Of a stretch of DNA of 21,894 nt, positions 6,552 through 13,908 are shown piece after piece. Source of the stretch: Cognatazoarcus sp050303815. Its GTDB lineage: Bacteria > Pseudomonadota > Gammaproteobacteria > Burkholderiales > Rhodocyclaceae. Position 1 is the first letter of the stretch. Every line of letters starts with the position of its first letter. The notes under the pieces are model-generated. The model was not told where the DNA came from and ran no database searches. It saw only the letters and a program-made list of their open reading frames with translations. The stretch is taken from NCBI GenBank assembly GCA_050303815.1, contig JBNLCM010000153.1, positions 1 to 21,894 of the forward strand. Reading direction: 5' to 3'. Both the position numbers and the translations under genes were made by a program.

Positions 6552-7055
6552 ATGCTGCCCCGATTCGACTACGGCACCATCGTGCGGGTCACCCGCAACG
6601 TCCGCAACGACGGCACCTACCCGGGCCTGGCCACCGGCAAGCTGCTGGTGCGCCGTGGCGCGACCGGGTACGTGCGCGACGTCGGCACCTTCCTGCAGGA
6701 CCAGCTCATCTACACGGTGGCCTTCCTGGATACCGGCATTCCGGGCGACACGGAAGGCCGGGTCGTGGGCTGCCGGGAAGAGGAACTGATCGGCGCCGAC
6801 GATCCGTGGGTGCCGACCCGGTTCGAGTCCCGCGAGAAAGTGCAGGCGGCCATGACCCTTGTTGTCGGCGGGGAGCTGCGCGCGGAGGCCGGGACGGTCG
6901 GCGAGGTGTTGAAGGTGCTGCGCGATGCGCCCGGCGGGCCCCAGTATCAGGTGCATTTCCCGGGCTGGGTGCTGCAGGTGCCCGAGCGGGTGCTCGCACC
7001 GCACGAGACCGCCGCGGCCGATGCTGAGGAGGAATTCGCCCATGAATCCGAGTAA
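6552..7055 (+). CDS. nifZ: NifZ nitrogenase maturation protein
   Basis: This 167-residue protein is NifZ, required for formation of the second P-cluster of the MoFe protein. It contains two SH3-like beta units. The first runs from about residue 6 to 80 (DYGTIVRVTRNVRNDGTYPG ... YVRDVGTFLQDQLIYTVAF). The second runs from about 105 to 150 (GTVGEVLKVL ... PQYQVHFPGWVLQVPERVL). A short acidic tail follows. CGGAGAA lies 6 bases before the ATG. The end overlaps the start of nifM by 14 bases, implying coupled translation. Confidence 0.93.
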   Translation: MLPRFDYGTIVRVTRNVRNDGTYPGLATGKLLVRRGATGYVRDVGTFLQDQLIYTVAFLDTGIPGDTEGRVVGCREEELIGADDPWVPTRFESREKVQAAMTLVVGGELRAEAGTVGEVLKVLRDAPGGPQYQVHFPGWVLQVPERVLAPHETAAADAEEEFAHESE

Positions 7056-7908
7056 TGAAGGCGGCGTCATGGCCTACATGGCCTTCAAGTTGTCGCACGC
7101 TATGTTCCAGTGCGCGCCATCGGAACTCGACGGCGGACAGAAGCGCCGCCTCGCGGCGTCGGTCCAGCGCCAGGCCTTGATCGAAACGCGTGTGCTGTCG
7201 GCCGACGAGGCGCGTGACGTCCATGTGCCCGACGTGACCGTGGATGAGGCGGTCGGGCAACTGCGAGAGCGCTACGAGGACCAGGAGGCCTTCGAGGCCG
7301 CCGTCGCGGCCCAGGGCTTCGATGCGGCTGCGCTGCGGGAAGCGCTGGCCAGGGAGCTGCGGGTCGAGGCCGTGCTCGACAAGATCTCGTCCCGTTCTGC
7401 GAAGGTGAGCGAACTCGACGTCCAGCTCCACTACCAGCTGCGCCAGGCGGACTTCAGCCGGCCCGAGCGGCGGCGGGCATCTCACATCCTGATCACCGTG
7501 AACGAAGACTTTCCGGAGAACACGCGGGAGCGCGCCCTGGCGCGCATCTCGGCGATCCGCCAGCGGCTGCTGAAGAAGTCCGAGCGGTTCTCGGAGCAGG
7601 CCATGAAGCACTCCGAATGTCCCACGGCGATGAACGGCGGCCTGCTCGGCGATTACACCCGGGGGCAGCTCTTCCCCGAACTCGACGCGGCCCTGTTCGC
7701 CATGCATCCGGGGGAACTGTCCGAGCCCATCGAGACCGAGCTGGGCTACCACCTGCTGCGTTGCGAAGACGTGCGCCCGGCCAGTGTGGCCACGCTGGCG
7801 GAAGTGGCGGCCGGCATCCGCGAGTCGATCGAGACCCGGCGCAAGCGACTGTGCCAGCGGGAGTGGCTGAAGGCCCTGATGGGGGGCGAGGCGGCCCAGG
7901 CGGCCTGA
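7042..7908 (+). CDS. nifM: NifM peptidyl-prolyl isomerase for nitrogenase Fe protein
   Basis: This 288-residue protein is a parvulin-type isomerase needed to mature NifH. The N-terminal helical half (about residues 1-140) is the NifM-specific part. The parvulin domain spans about 145-260, with RRRASHILITVNEDFPEN, the loop CPTAMNGGLLGDYTRGQLFP and the closing ELGYHLLRCED. ATG 7042 is preceded 9 bases upstream by GAGGAGGA within the nifZ end. A second in-frame ATG at 7069 lacks such a site. The gene is the last of the nif operon and converges on the HD-GYP gene 22 bases away. Confidence 0.93.
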   Translation: MNPSNEGGVMAYMAFKLSHAMFQCAPSELDGGQKRRLAASVQRQALIETRVLSADEARDVHVPDVTVDEAVGQLRERYEDQEAFEAAVAAQGFDAAALREALARELRVEAVLDKISSRSAKVSELDVQLHYQLRQADFSRPERRRASHILITVNEDFPENTRERALARISAIRQRLLKKSERFSEQAMKHSECPTAMNGGLLGDYTRGQLFPELDAALFAMHPGELSEPIETELGYHLLRCEDVRPASVATLAEVAAGIRESIETRRKRLCQREWLKALMGGEAAQAA

Positions 7909-7941
7909 GTGGCCGGGCGCGGGTGGCGGCTCAGGCCGCCT
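7898..7941. terminator. 12-bp inverted repeat spanning the ends of nifM and the HD-GYP gene
   Basis: AGGCGGCCTGAG (7898-7909) and CTCAGGCCGCCT (7930-7941) are perfect inverted copies with a 20-base spacer. They overlap both stop codons of the two convergent genes. No T-run follows on either strand, so it is not a textbook intrinsic terminator. The long GC stem at a tail-to-tail junction still suggests a bidirectional terminator or mRNA-end stabiliser. Confidence 0.55.
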
Positions 7942-9094
7942 CGTGCAGGGTCTGGTGGATGTGCTCGATCTCGTGCCGGCAGTCGCGCAGGGCCGCGATG
8001 CAATCGCCGTCCAGCTTGGTACCGGCCAGTCGGTCCAGTTCGCCGAGGGCCTCGGCCATGGTCCAGGCGCGCTTGTAGCTGCGCTTGCAGGTGAGGGCGT
8101 CGAGGATGTCGGCGATCGCGACAATGCGCGATTCGATGGGAATCTGCGTGCCGGTGAGGCGGCCTGGGTAGCCCGTGCCATCCATCAACTCGTGGTGATG
8201 CGCGATGACATTGCGCATCAGCGTGACGCTCTCCAGCCCCTGCAGGTCGAAATCCCGGACCAGGCGATCGGCCATCTCGACGCCGAGCGGGACGTGGGAA
8301 TTCATGATGGCCCGCTCCTCGGCGGTCAGGGCTCCCGGTTTGTGCAGGATGCCGTCCGGCACGCCGACCTTGCCGATGTCGTGCAGGGGGGCGAAGAGCC
8401 GCAGCAACTCCACGAAGTCTTCCCCCCGGCCCGCCTTGGTCGCGATCTCGCGGGCGATCACGTGGGCGTAGCTGGAGATCCGGTCGAGGTGCGACCCGGT
8501 CTCGATGTCGCGCAGGTGGGCGAACTGGCGTGCCAGCCGCAGGCTGCCCACCAGCATCTCGACCGACGCCAGCTCCTGACGCACGATGAGGCCGAGCAGG
8601 TGGGCCAGCAGCAGCAACTCGTCGATCACGTCCGGCAGGAAGCTCTCGGCGGTTCGCGAATCCAGCAGCAGAAATCCGAGGAGCTTGCCTTCCTGCTCGA
8701 CCGGGATGCACAGGCAGGCCCGGTAGCCATGCACGGACAGCAGGGCGAGGTGGGGATCGTCCGACACCGCGCCGTAGGTGACGATGTTGTTGACCACCAC
8801 CGGGTGCCGCGTGCGAGCGACCCGCTCGAACAGGGGCAGGTCGGCGAGCGGCCGGGCGCTCGCGTCGGGCAGCAGCACGTCGCCCCGGCTCGCGAAGACG
8901 CCCTTGACGGTCCGGGAGCCCGGGTCAAGGAGGGCGAACTCGATGCGGTCGACGAGCGGGTGACGCGCCTCGATGCGTTGGCGCAGGTCGGACAGCTTGG
9001 TACGGACCGAGTCCACGTGAAGGCTGCTGGCCTGGCGCGTGACAGTGGCGGCCAGTTCGGTCCAGTAGTCTTCGCTGCACAGCGTCTGAGCCAC
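7931..9094 (-). CDS. GAF-HD-GYP cyclic-di-GMP phosphodiesterase
   Basis: This 387-residue cytosolic protein has an N-terminal GAF-like sensor (about 45-175, ending in a helical linker) and an HD-GYP domain (about 185-385). The catalytic signature is intact: H238-D239 in LHDIGKVGVPDGIL, the histidine run and E302 in HHHELMDGTGYPGRL, and GYP at 308-310. HD-GYP enzymes hydrolyse c-di-GMP to pGpG or GMP. The GAF ligand is unknown, and no receiver or membrane segment is present. The start is GTG at 9094 with GGAGG 4 bases upstream; the next possible methionine is at residue 180, inside the linker. It is not co-transcribed with nif but faces nifM. A diguanylate cyclase lies 1.9 kb away. Confidence 0.9.
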   Translation of the reverse strand: MAQTLCSEDYWTELAATVTRQASSLHVDSVRTKLSDLRQRIEARHPLVDRIEFALLDPGSRTVKGVFASRGDVLLPDASARPLADLPLFERVARTRHPVVVNNIVTYGAVSDDPHLALLSVHGYRACLCIPVEQEGKLLGFLLLDSRTAESFLPDVIDELLLLAHLLGLIVRQELASVEMLVGSLRLARQFAHLRDIETGSHLDRISSYAHVIAREIATKAGRGEDFVELLRLFAPLHDIGKVGVPDGILHKPGALTAEERAIMNSHVPLGVEMADRLVRDFDLQGLESVTLMRNVIAHHHELMDGTGYPGRLTGTQIPIESRIVAIADILDALTCKRSYKRAWTMAEALGELDRLAGTKLDGDCIAALRDCRHEIEHIHQTLHEAA

Positions 9095-9409
9095 GTCGCC
9101 TCCGGAGCTGAGAGAGGATTTCAGCTTGCCCTAAATAATTCCCTGATTGCAAACAGGTTATAGGGTGGGGTAATGCGATTGGGATAATGGGCGCATCGGG
9201 AGGCTGCGGCCACCTGTACCGTGCAGGCGTCCAGGCACCGCGCAACCTGCGCCTGCGGGTTCACACCCTCGACCCCTCGGGCGGGGGCCTGCCGGGCCCG
9301 ATGGCTGCGTTGCGCCCCTTTGCCTTGGGGGCCACTCAGGCCGCGTCGGCGCGCCGGGAGCTCAAACCCGGCAGATCCCAGCGCGACGGCCAGACGCATG
9401 CCCACCGAT
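9095..9409. other. Intergenic stretch between mltD and HD-GYP genes, with a strong hairpin
   Basis: These 315 bases carry no convincing gene. The part next to the HD-GYP start (9120-9180) is AT-richer and probably holds its promoter, though I cannot pick -35/-10 boxes with confidence. The remainder is very GC-rich. It contains a stem GCAGGCG (9223-9229) / CGCCTGC (9250-9256), with an inner CAGG (9232-9235) / CCTG (9246-9249) across a two-base bulge. No T-run follows. It may end the mltD transcript, form a small RNA, or be a dispersed extragenic repeat. Confidence 0.45.
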
Positions 9410-10714
9410 CTAGCGCTTGCTGCGCTTGTAGCGCTTGCGGATCCGCCGCTTCTTGATCTTCGGCTCGTCCGGCAGCGCCCGTGCCGCGCGCAGGGCGTCC
9501 TCGGCATTGCCACCCACCGGCACCAGCAGCTTCTGGCCTGCCTTCAGCTTGCTGGCTGTCGTGAGGCCGTTGACCTCGGCCAGCGTTGGCAGCGATACGC
9601 CGAAGCGCGCCGCCAGGGTGCGCAGCGAATCCTTGCGCTGTGCGGTGTAGCTGCGCCAGCGGGTCGCGGCGTCGCCGGACAGGGCCAGGTTGGCGCGGAA
9701 GGTCTCGATGCTGTCGGCGGGCAGCACGATCGGCTGCGTGCCCTCCGGGATGATCGGTTTCTTCAGCGCCGGGTTCAGGGCGACAAACTCTTCGAGGGGT
9801 ATGCCGGCGAAGTCGGCTGCCGTGGCGAGGTCGAGTCCGGGCGGGCTGTCGATGGTCTCGAAGTGGGTCTTGTTGGCCACGTAGGGCAGCTCGATGCCGT
9901 AGAGTTCGGGTCGCGCCACGATGTTCTTCAGCGCCTGCAGCTTGGGCACGTAGCGGGCGGTTTCCCGCGGCAGGCGCAGGTGGGCGTACTCGAGCGGCTT
10001 GCCCTGGGCGTCGTTCTTCTTCAGTGCCCGGCCGACGGCGCCTTCTCCCCAGTTGTAGGAGGCGAGCGCCAGGTGCCAGTCCCCGTGCATCTCGTAGATG
10101 TACTGCAGGTAGTCGAGGGCCGCCGCCGTGGAGGCCACCACGTCGCGTCGTTCATCGACCCAGGCGTTCTGCTCCAGGTTGAAGACCTTGCCCGTACTCG
10201 GGATGAACTGCCACAGCCCGGCGGCCCGGGCTCGCGAGAAGGCGCGGGGGTTGTAGGCGCTCTCCACCATGGGCAGCAGGGCGAGTTCGGTCGGCATGCC
10301 ACGCGCTTCCAGTTCCGCGACGATATGGTAGAGAAAGGGGCGGCCCCGCTCGAAGCTGCGGTCCAGGTAGTCCGGATTGGACAGGTAGGCGAGTTGCTGG
10401 CGCTCGACCTCGTGGGAGTTGAGATCGGGCATGCCGAAGCCCCGCCGGATGCGGTCCCAGATGTCGACCGCATCGTTGGTCAGGTCGACGGTGGGGACCC
10501 AGGTCAGCGCGTCCGTGACCTCCTCGACCGAGGGTATCGTCACGGCCAGGCCAGTCCCGCCCGCCTCGCCGCCCGGCCCCGGGTCGTGGGCGTCATCGGG
10601 GGCCGTCTCGCCTGCGGCCCGAAGCGGCTCGGGCATGTCCTGCGCCTGGCCCGGCCGTGCGAAGACCATCGCAGCGACGGTCAGCAACAGGCAGGTCAGT
10701 CGGAGACACTTCAT
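9410..10714 (-). CDS. mltD: MltD-like membrane-associated lytic murein transglycosylase with LysM domain
   Basis: This 434-residue exported enzyme cleaves peptidoglycan glycan strands. A signal peptide runs from MKCLRLTCLLL to about GQAQ. It ends like a signal peptidase I site rather than the lipobox of E. coli MltD. The SLT goose-lysozyme-like domain carries the catalytic glutamate in ALLPMVESAYNP, then RARAAGLWQFIPSTG and WHLALASYNWGEGAVGRA. One LysM-like domain follows near the C-terminus (YTAQRKDSLRTLAARFGVSL ... LLVPVG). The tail is strongly basic (KKRRIRKRYKRSKR). ATG 10714 is preferred over an ATG 66 bases upstream because it places the signal peptide at the N-terminus; neither has a clear ribosome binding site. 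E. coli has mltD beside gloB. Confidence 0.9.
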   Translation of the reverse strand: MKCLRLTCLLLTVAAMVFARPGQAQDMPEPLRAAGETAPDDAHDPGPGGEAGGTGLAVTIPSVEEVTDALTWVPTVDLTNDAVDIWDRIRRGFGMPDLNSHEVERQQLAYLSNPDYLDRSFERGRPFLYHIVAELEARGMPTELALLPMVESAYNPRAFSRARAAGLWQFIPSTGKVFNLEQNAWVDERRDVVASTAAALDYLQYIYEMHGDWHLALASYNWGEGAVGRALKKNDAQGKPLEYAHLRLPRETARYVPKLQALKNIVARPELYGIELPYVANKTHFETIDSPPGLDLATAADFAGIPLEEFVALNPALKKPIIPEGTQPIVLPADSIETFRANLALSGDAATRWRSYTAQRKDSLRTLAARFGVSLPTLAEVNGLTTASKLKAGQKLLVPVGGNAEDALRAARALPDEPKIKKRRIRKRYKRSKR

Positions 10715-10818
10715 CGGATGGCGGCACGCTGCGTAGTGGGGGAGCGCCCCGATTCTATCGGTGTGATCGTATCGCTGCACTGGCGTGTACCCGGGGCGAC
10801 CTGCCGGGCCCAGCGCCC

Positions 10819-10837
10819 CGGCCGGCGCCGCCGGCCG
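10819..10837. other. Strong GC hairpin in the mltD/cyclase divergent region
   Basis: CGGCCGGC (10819-10826) and GCCGGCCG (10830-10837) form an 8-bp stem with a 3-base loop, about 105 bases upstream of the mltD start. No T-run follows. If the mltD transcript begins upstream of it, it would lie in the 5' leader. It is seen in sequence; the role is unknown. Confidence 0.4.
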
Positions 10838-10878
10838 ATCCCGCAGCCGGTGCGAAGCGAGCGATTGGTGGGAAAAAA

Positions 10879-10912
10879 CAGTTTAGATCCGCGGTGTTCC
10901 CGCGAAAAACTG
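10879..10912 (-). terminator. Dyad with terminator-like form on the minus strand
   Basis: Read on the minus strand, CAGTTT (10912-10907) and AAACTG (10884-10879) pair around an inner stem CGCGG / CCGCG (10904-10900 / 10894-10890), and a run of T bases follows (10878-10873). This is the form of an intrinsic terminator for minus-strand transcripts coming from the gloB side. The same symmetry, 51 bases before the cyclase start, could instead be an operator. Confidence 0.45.
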
Positions 10913-10963
10913 CAGTAATCTCTAGGCTCACAGGACGCTGGGGCGAAGACCCGCACGGGAATC

Positions 10964-11929
10964 ATGAAGGCGCTGGTCATTGAAGACACCGTAACGAGTG
11001 CCACGCTGGTCTGCCATCAGCTGGAAAAGATGGGGCTGGAGCCGTTGCATGCGCGCGACGGTGAGGCCGGCATCGAGGCCTTCAAGCGGTACAAGCCGGA
11101 TCTCGTGCTGCTCGACATCATCATGCCGGGTATCGACGGATTCGAGGTGGCACGCCGGATTCGCCAGATGGAACGCAATGGCGAGTGGACCCCGATCATC
11201 TTCCTTTCGGCGCGAACCGGCGATACCGACCTGGAGAAAGGCATCGAGGTCGGTGGCGACGACTACCTGATCAAGCCGGTTTCCGAGGTGGTCCTCGCCG
11301 CCAAGGTACGCGCGATGCAGCGCATCGCGCAGATGCGCTACTCGCTGGTGGTGCTGACCCGCAAGCTCGACGAGGCCAACCAGGAGCTGAAGCGGCTGTC
11401 CGCCGTCGACGGCCTGACCGGCATCGCCAACCGTCGGCGCTGGGACGACGTCATCGCCAAGGAATGGCGCCGGGCGGCACGGACCGGCGAGCCCATCTCG
11501 ATGCTGCTGATCGACGTGGACTTCTTCAAGCCTTTCAACGACAACTACGGCCATCAGGTGGGCGACGAGTGCCTGCGCGCCGTCGCCCGCACGCTGGATG
11601 CCGGCATCCAGCGCCCGGGCGACCTGGTGTCCCGCTTCGGCGGCGAAGAGTTCGCCGTACTGCTGCCCCAGACCGATCTGGCCGGCGCCAGCCTCGTGGC
11701 CGAGTCGCTGCGCGCCGGGGTCCAGGGGCTGGGCATCACGCACCGACACTCCGACGCGGCGCGGGTCGTGACCATCAGCGTCGGCGTGGCCACCGCCCTG
11801 CCGACCCGCGACTCGACCGGCCCGCAGGTCCTCGTCGAGTCGGCCGACAAGGCGCTCTACGCGGCCAAGCACCAGGGGCGGAACCGCGTCGCGGCCGCCG
11901 CGGGCGCGGCAGAGGTCCGTGGATCCTAG
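10964..11929 (+). CDS. Response regulator with GGDEF diguanylate cyclase output
   Basis: This 321-residue protein has a CheY-like receiver (1-120) joined by a short helix to a GGDEF domain (about 140-310). The receiver keeps E7/D8, the phosphoacceptor D51 (LVLLDIIMPG), S82 and K104 (YLIKP). The GGDEF domain has the active signature GGEEF at 226-230. A product-inhibition I-site RPGD (217-220) lies exactly five residues before it. It should make c-di-GMP from GTP when phosphorylated, as in WspR/PleD-like proteins. No histidine kinase gene is nearby, so the partner kinase is elsewhere. The upstream ACGGGA is a weak ribosome binding site. Its stop codon shares the palindrome CTAG with the gloB stop. 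Confidence 0.93.
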   Translation: MKALVIEDTVTSATLVCHQLEKMGLEPLHARDGEAGIEAFKRYKPDLVLLDIIMPGIDGFEVARRIRQMERNGEWTPIIFLSARTGDTDLEKGIEVGGDDYLIKPVSEVVLAAKVRAMQRIAQMRYSLVVLTRKLDEANQELKRLSAVDGLTGIANRRRWDDVIAKEWRRAARTGEPISMLLIDVDFFKPFNDNYGHQVGDECLRAVARTLDAGIQRPGDLVSRFGGEEFAVLLPQTDLAGASLVAESLRAGVQGLGITHRHSDAARVVTISVGVATALPTRDSTGPQVLVESADKALYAAKHQGRNRVAAAAGAAEVRGS

Positions 11930-12672
11930 AAGCGGTTCTTCCAGTCGCGCAGCGCGACGAAGACCTGTTCATCCGATGCGTCAGGCTGGTTGATGGCCGC
12001 TCGCACCGAGGCCGAATCGCAGCGCAGGAAGGGGTTGATCGCGAGCTGCGTGGCCAGGTCGGTGGGTAGCGTTGGCTCGCCGGCGTCGCGCAGGGCCCGC
12101 ATCTCGTCGGCAAAGCGGTCGCGAACCGGGTTGTCCGGTTCGGCGGCGGCGGCGAAGGCCAGATTGGCCAGGGTGTATTCGTGGGTGCAGTAGATCCGGG
12201 TGTCGGACGGCAGTGCGGCGAGTTTCTGCAGCGAGCGGTACAGCTGCTCGGGCGTGCCCTCGAAGACGCGCCCGCAGCCGGCACTGAACAGGGTGTCGCC
12301 GCAGAACAGCACATTGTGACCGTGGAAGGCAATGTGGCCGCGGGTGTGACCCGGGACATCGATCACCTCGAACAGCAGCCGCGGCGCATCGAGCTGCACG
12401 CTGTCGCCACCCGCGACCGGGTGGGTGACGCCGCGGATCTGCTCGTCGGCCGGGCCGAACACGGGCAGCTCGGGCCGCGCCAGATCGGCGATCCCGCCGA
12501 TGTGGTCGGCGTGATGGTGGGTGATCAGGATGGCCGCCAGGCTGAGATCGTGGCGGTCGAGGTAGCGCCGGACCGGTGCCGCGTCGCCCGGATCCACCAC
12601 GACGGCCTTGTTGCCGCTGCGAATCAGCCACACGTAGTTATCGGTGAAAGCGGGAATCGGGATAATCTCCAT
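11926..12672 (-). CDS. gloB: Hydroxyacylglutathione hydrolase (glyoxalase II)
   Basis: This 248-residue metallo-beta-lactamase-fold enzyme hydrolyses S-D-lactoylglutathione to lactate and glutathione, completing methylglyoxal detoxification. The binuclear metal motif is THHHADH at residues 51-57. It is followed by HTRGHIAF, the GDTLFSAGCGR segment and the substrate-side THEYTLANLAFA. The C-terminal helical part is complete. The start ATG 12672 gives MEIIPIPAFTDNY, the usual family beginning; an in-frame ATG 39 bases upstream would lie in the neighbouring gene's start. It is divergent from the methyltransferase gene by only 28 bases, as in other gammaproteobacteria. Confidence 0.95.
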   Translation of the reverse strand: MEIIPIPAFTDNYVWLIRSGNKAVVVDPGDAAPVRRYLDRHDLSLAAILITHHHADHIGGIADLARPELPVFGPADEQIRGVTHPVAGGDSVQLDAPRLLFEVIDVPGHTRGHIAFHGHNVLFCGDTLFSAGCGRVFEGTPEQLYRSLQKLAALPSDTRIYCTHEYTLANLAFAAAAEPDNPVRDRFADEMRALRDAGEPTLPTDLATQLAINPFLRCDSASVRAAINQPDASDEQVFVALRDWKNRF

Positions 12673-12700
12673 ACACGCGATTCTCGCCCTCCAGCGCACG

Positions 12701-13438
12701 ATGTCAATCACCGAGATACAAGCCTGGCTCGACAGCCCCCAGGGTCGATACGTCTTCGACTGGGAGCAGGCGCGCGTCGATCAGGTGGTGGCTGACATCT
12801 TTGGCTTCAACGCGGTGCAGGTGGGGTTTCCGTGCTTCGAGTTCCTGCGCAGCAACCGGATGCCGTTCCGGCTGCGCTGCAGCGTCGAACCCTGCGAGGG
12901 AGTCGGCGTGCATGCCTTGCCGTGGGAACTGCCCTTCGAATCGGGCAGCATCGACCTCGTCGTGCTGCCCCACGTGCTTGAATTTTCTCCCCACCCGCAC
13001 CAGGTGCTGCGCGAGGTCGAGCGCATCCTCGTGCCCGAGGGGCGCGTGGTGGTGACCGGTTTCAACCCGTACAGCCTGTGGGGTGCCCGACGCAAGGTGT
13101 CGCGGCAGCGGGGTGCTTTTCCGTGGCAGGGCCAGTATCTTTCGGTCCCCCGACTGAAAGACTGGATGACCCTGCTGGGCATGGAGTCGCAGGTCAGCGC
13201 CTTCGGCTGCTACCGCCCGGCGGCCACCGATCCGCGCTGGATCGATCGGTGGTCGTTCATGGACCGCGTCGGCCCGCGCTGGTGGCGCTTCGGCGGGGGC
13301 GTGTACCTGGTCCAGGCCATCAAGCGGGTACGCGGCATGCGCCTGATCACACCCAACTGGCGCGAGTCGCGCGCCGCAGCGGCCAAGCGCTTGTCGCCGG
13401 CCGTCCAGAAACAACAGAAGGAAGCAGTCAAGCAGTGA
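12701..13438 (+). CDS. YafS-like class I methyltransferase
   Basis: This 245-residue protein has the late part of a Rossmann methyltransferase: LPWELPFESGSIDLVVLPHV, then VLREVERILVPEGRVVVTGF. The glycine-rich SAM motif I is poor (NAVQVGFPCFEFL). It corresponds in position and content to YafS, the uncharacterised methyltransferase-like protein between gloB and rnhA in E. coli. ATG 12701 gives MSITEIQAWLDSP. An in-frame ATG 57 bases upstream would overlap gloB and is not used. The gene is translationally coupled to rnhA by a GTGA overlap. The basic, lysine- and glutamine-rich C-terminus is of unknown meaning. The substrate is unknown. Confidence 0.85.
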   Translation: MSITEIQAWLDSPQGRYVFDWEQARVDQVVADIFGFNAVQVGFPCFEFLRSNRMPFRLRCSVEPCEGVGVHALPWELPFESGSIDLVVLPHVLEFSPHPHQVLREVERILVPEGRVVVTGFNPYSLWGARRKVSRQRGAFPWQGQYLSVPRLKDWMTLLGMESQVSAFGCYRPAATDPRWIDRWSFMDRVGPRWWRFGGGVYLVQAIKRVRGMRLITPNWRESRAAAAKRLSPAVQKQQKEAVKQ

Positions 13439-13908
13439 GTTCCGAACAGGTGGACATCTATACCGACGGCGCGTGCAGCGGAAACCCCGGTCCCGGGGGC
13501 TGGGGCGCGATCCTGAGAACCGACAGTCACGAGAAGGAGATCTGGGGCGGCGAGCCGGCCACGACCAACAACCGCATGGAGCTGCTGGCCGTGATCCAGG
13601 CGCTCAAGCTCCTGAAGCGCCCGGTACAGGCCCGCGTGCATACCGACAGCCAGTACGTCCAGAAGGGCATCTCCGAGTGGATCCACGGCTGGAAGGCGCG
13701 GGGCTGGAAGACCGCCTCGAAGGCGCCGGTGAAGAATGCCGACCTGTGGCGCGAGCTGGACGCGACGGCCGCCGGCCACCAGGTGCAGTGGCTGTGGGTC
13801 AAGGGCCACGCCGGTCATCCCGAGAACGAACGGGCCGACGAACTCGCGCGGCGCGGCGTCGAGGCCGTGCGGCGCAACGGCAAGCCGGTGGAGGTGCTTG
13901 GCGAATGA
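13435..13908 (+). CDS. rnhA: Ribonuclease HI
   Basis: This 157-residue enzyme degrades the RNA strand of RNA-DNA hybrids. The four catalytic acids are present: D11 (YTDGACSGNPGPGGWG), E49 (NNRMEL), D71 (HTDSQY) and the late aspartate in ENERADELARR. The active-site histidine lies in KGHAGH. The basic handle region (WIHGWKARGWKT) is also present. The start is GTG 13435, whose last two bases are shared with the TGA of the methyltransferase gene; AAGGA lies about 12 bases upstream. The end overlaps dnaQ by ATGA. Its length fits the bacterial type I family (E. coli 155). Confidence 0.97.
   Translation: MSSEQVDIYTDGACSGNPGPGGWGAILRTDSHEKEIWGGEPATTNNRMELLAVIQALKLLKRPVQARVHTDSQYVQKGISEWIHGWKARGWKTASKAPVKNADLWRELDATAAGHQVQWLWVKGHAGHPENERADELARRGVEAVRRNGKPVEVLGE

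Noticed and set aside
9257..9275. GGGTTCACACCC resembling a tRNA T-arm
   Set aside because: The invariant loop bases do not fit and no acceptor, D or anticodon arms can be drawn around it.
9221..10918. Long plus-strand open frame of 565 codons opposite mltD
   Set aside because: The opposite strand encodes a complete lytic transglycosylase with signal peptide; the plus frame is an antisense shadow.
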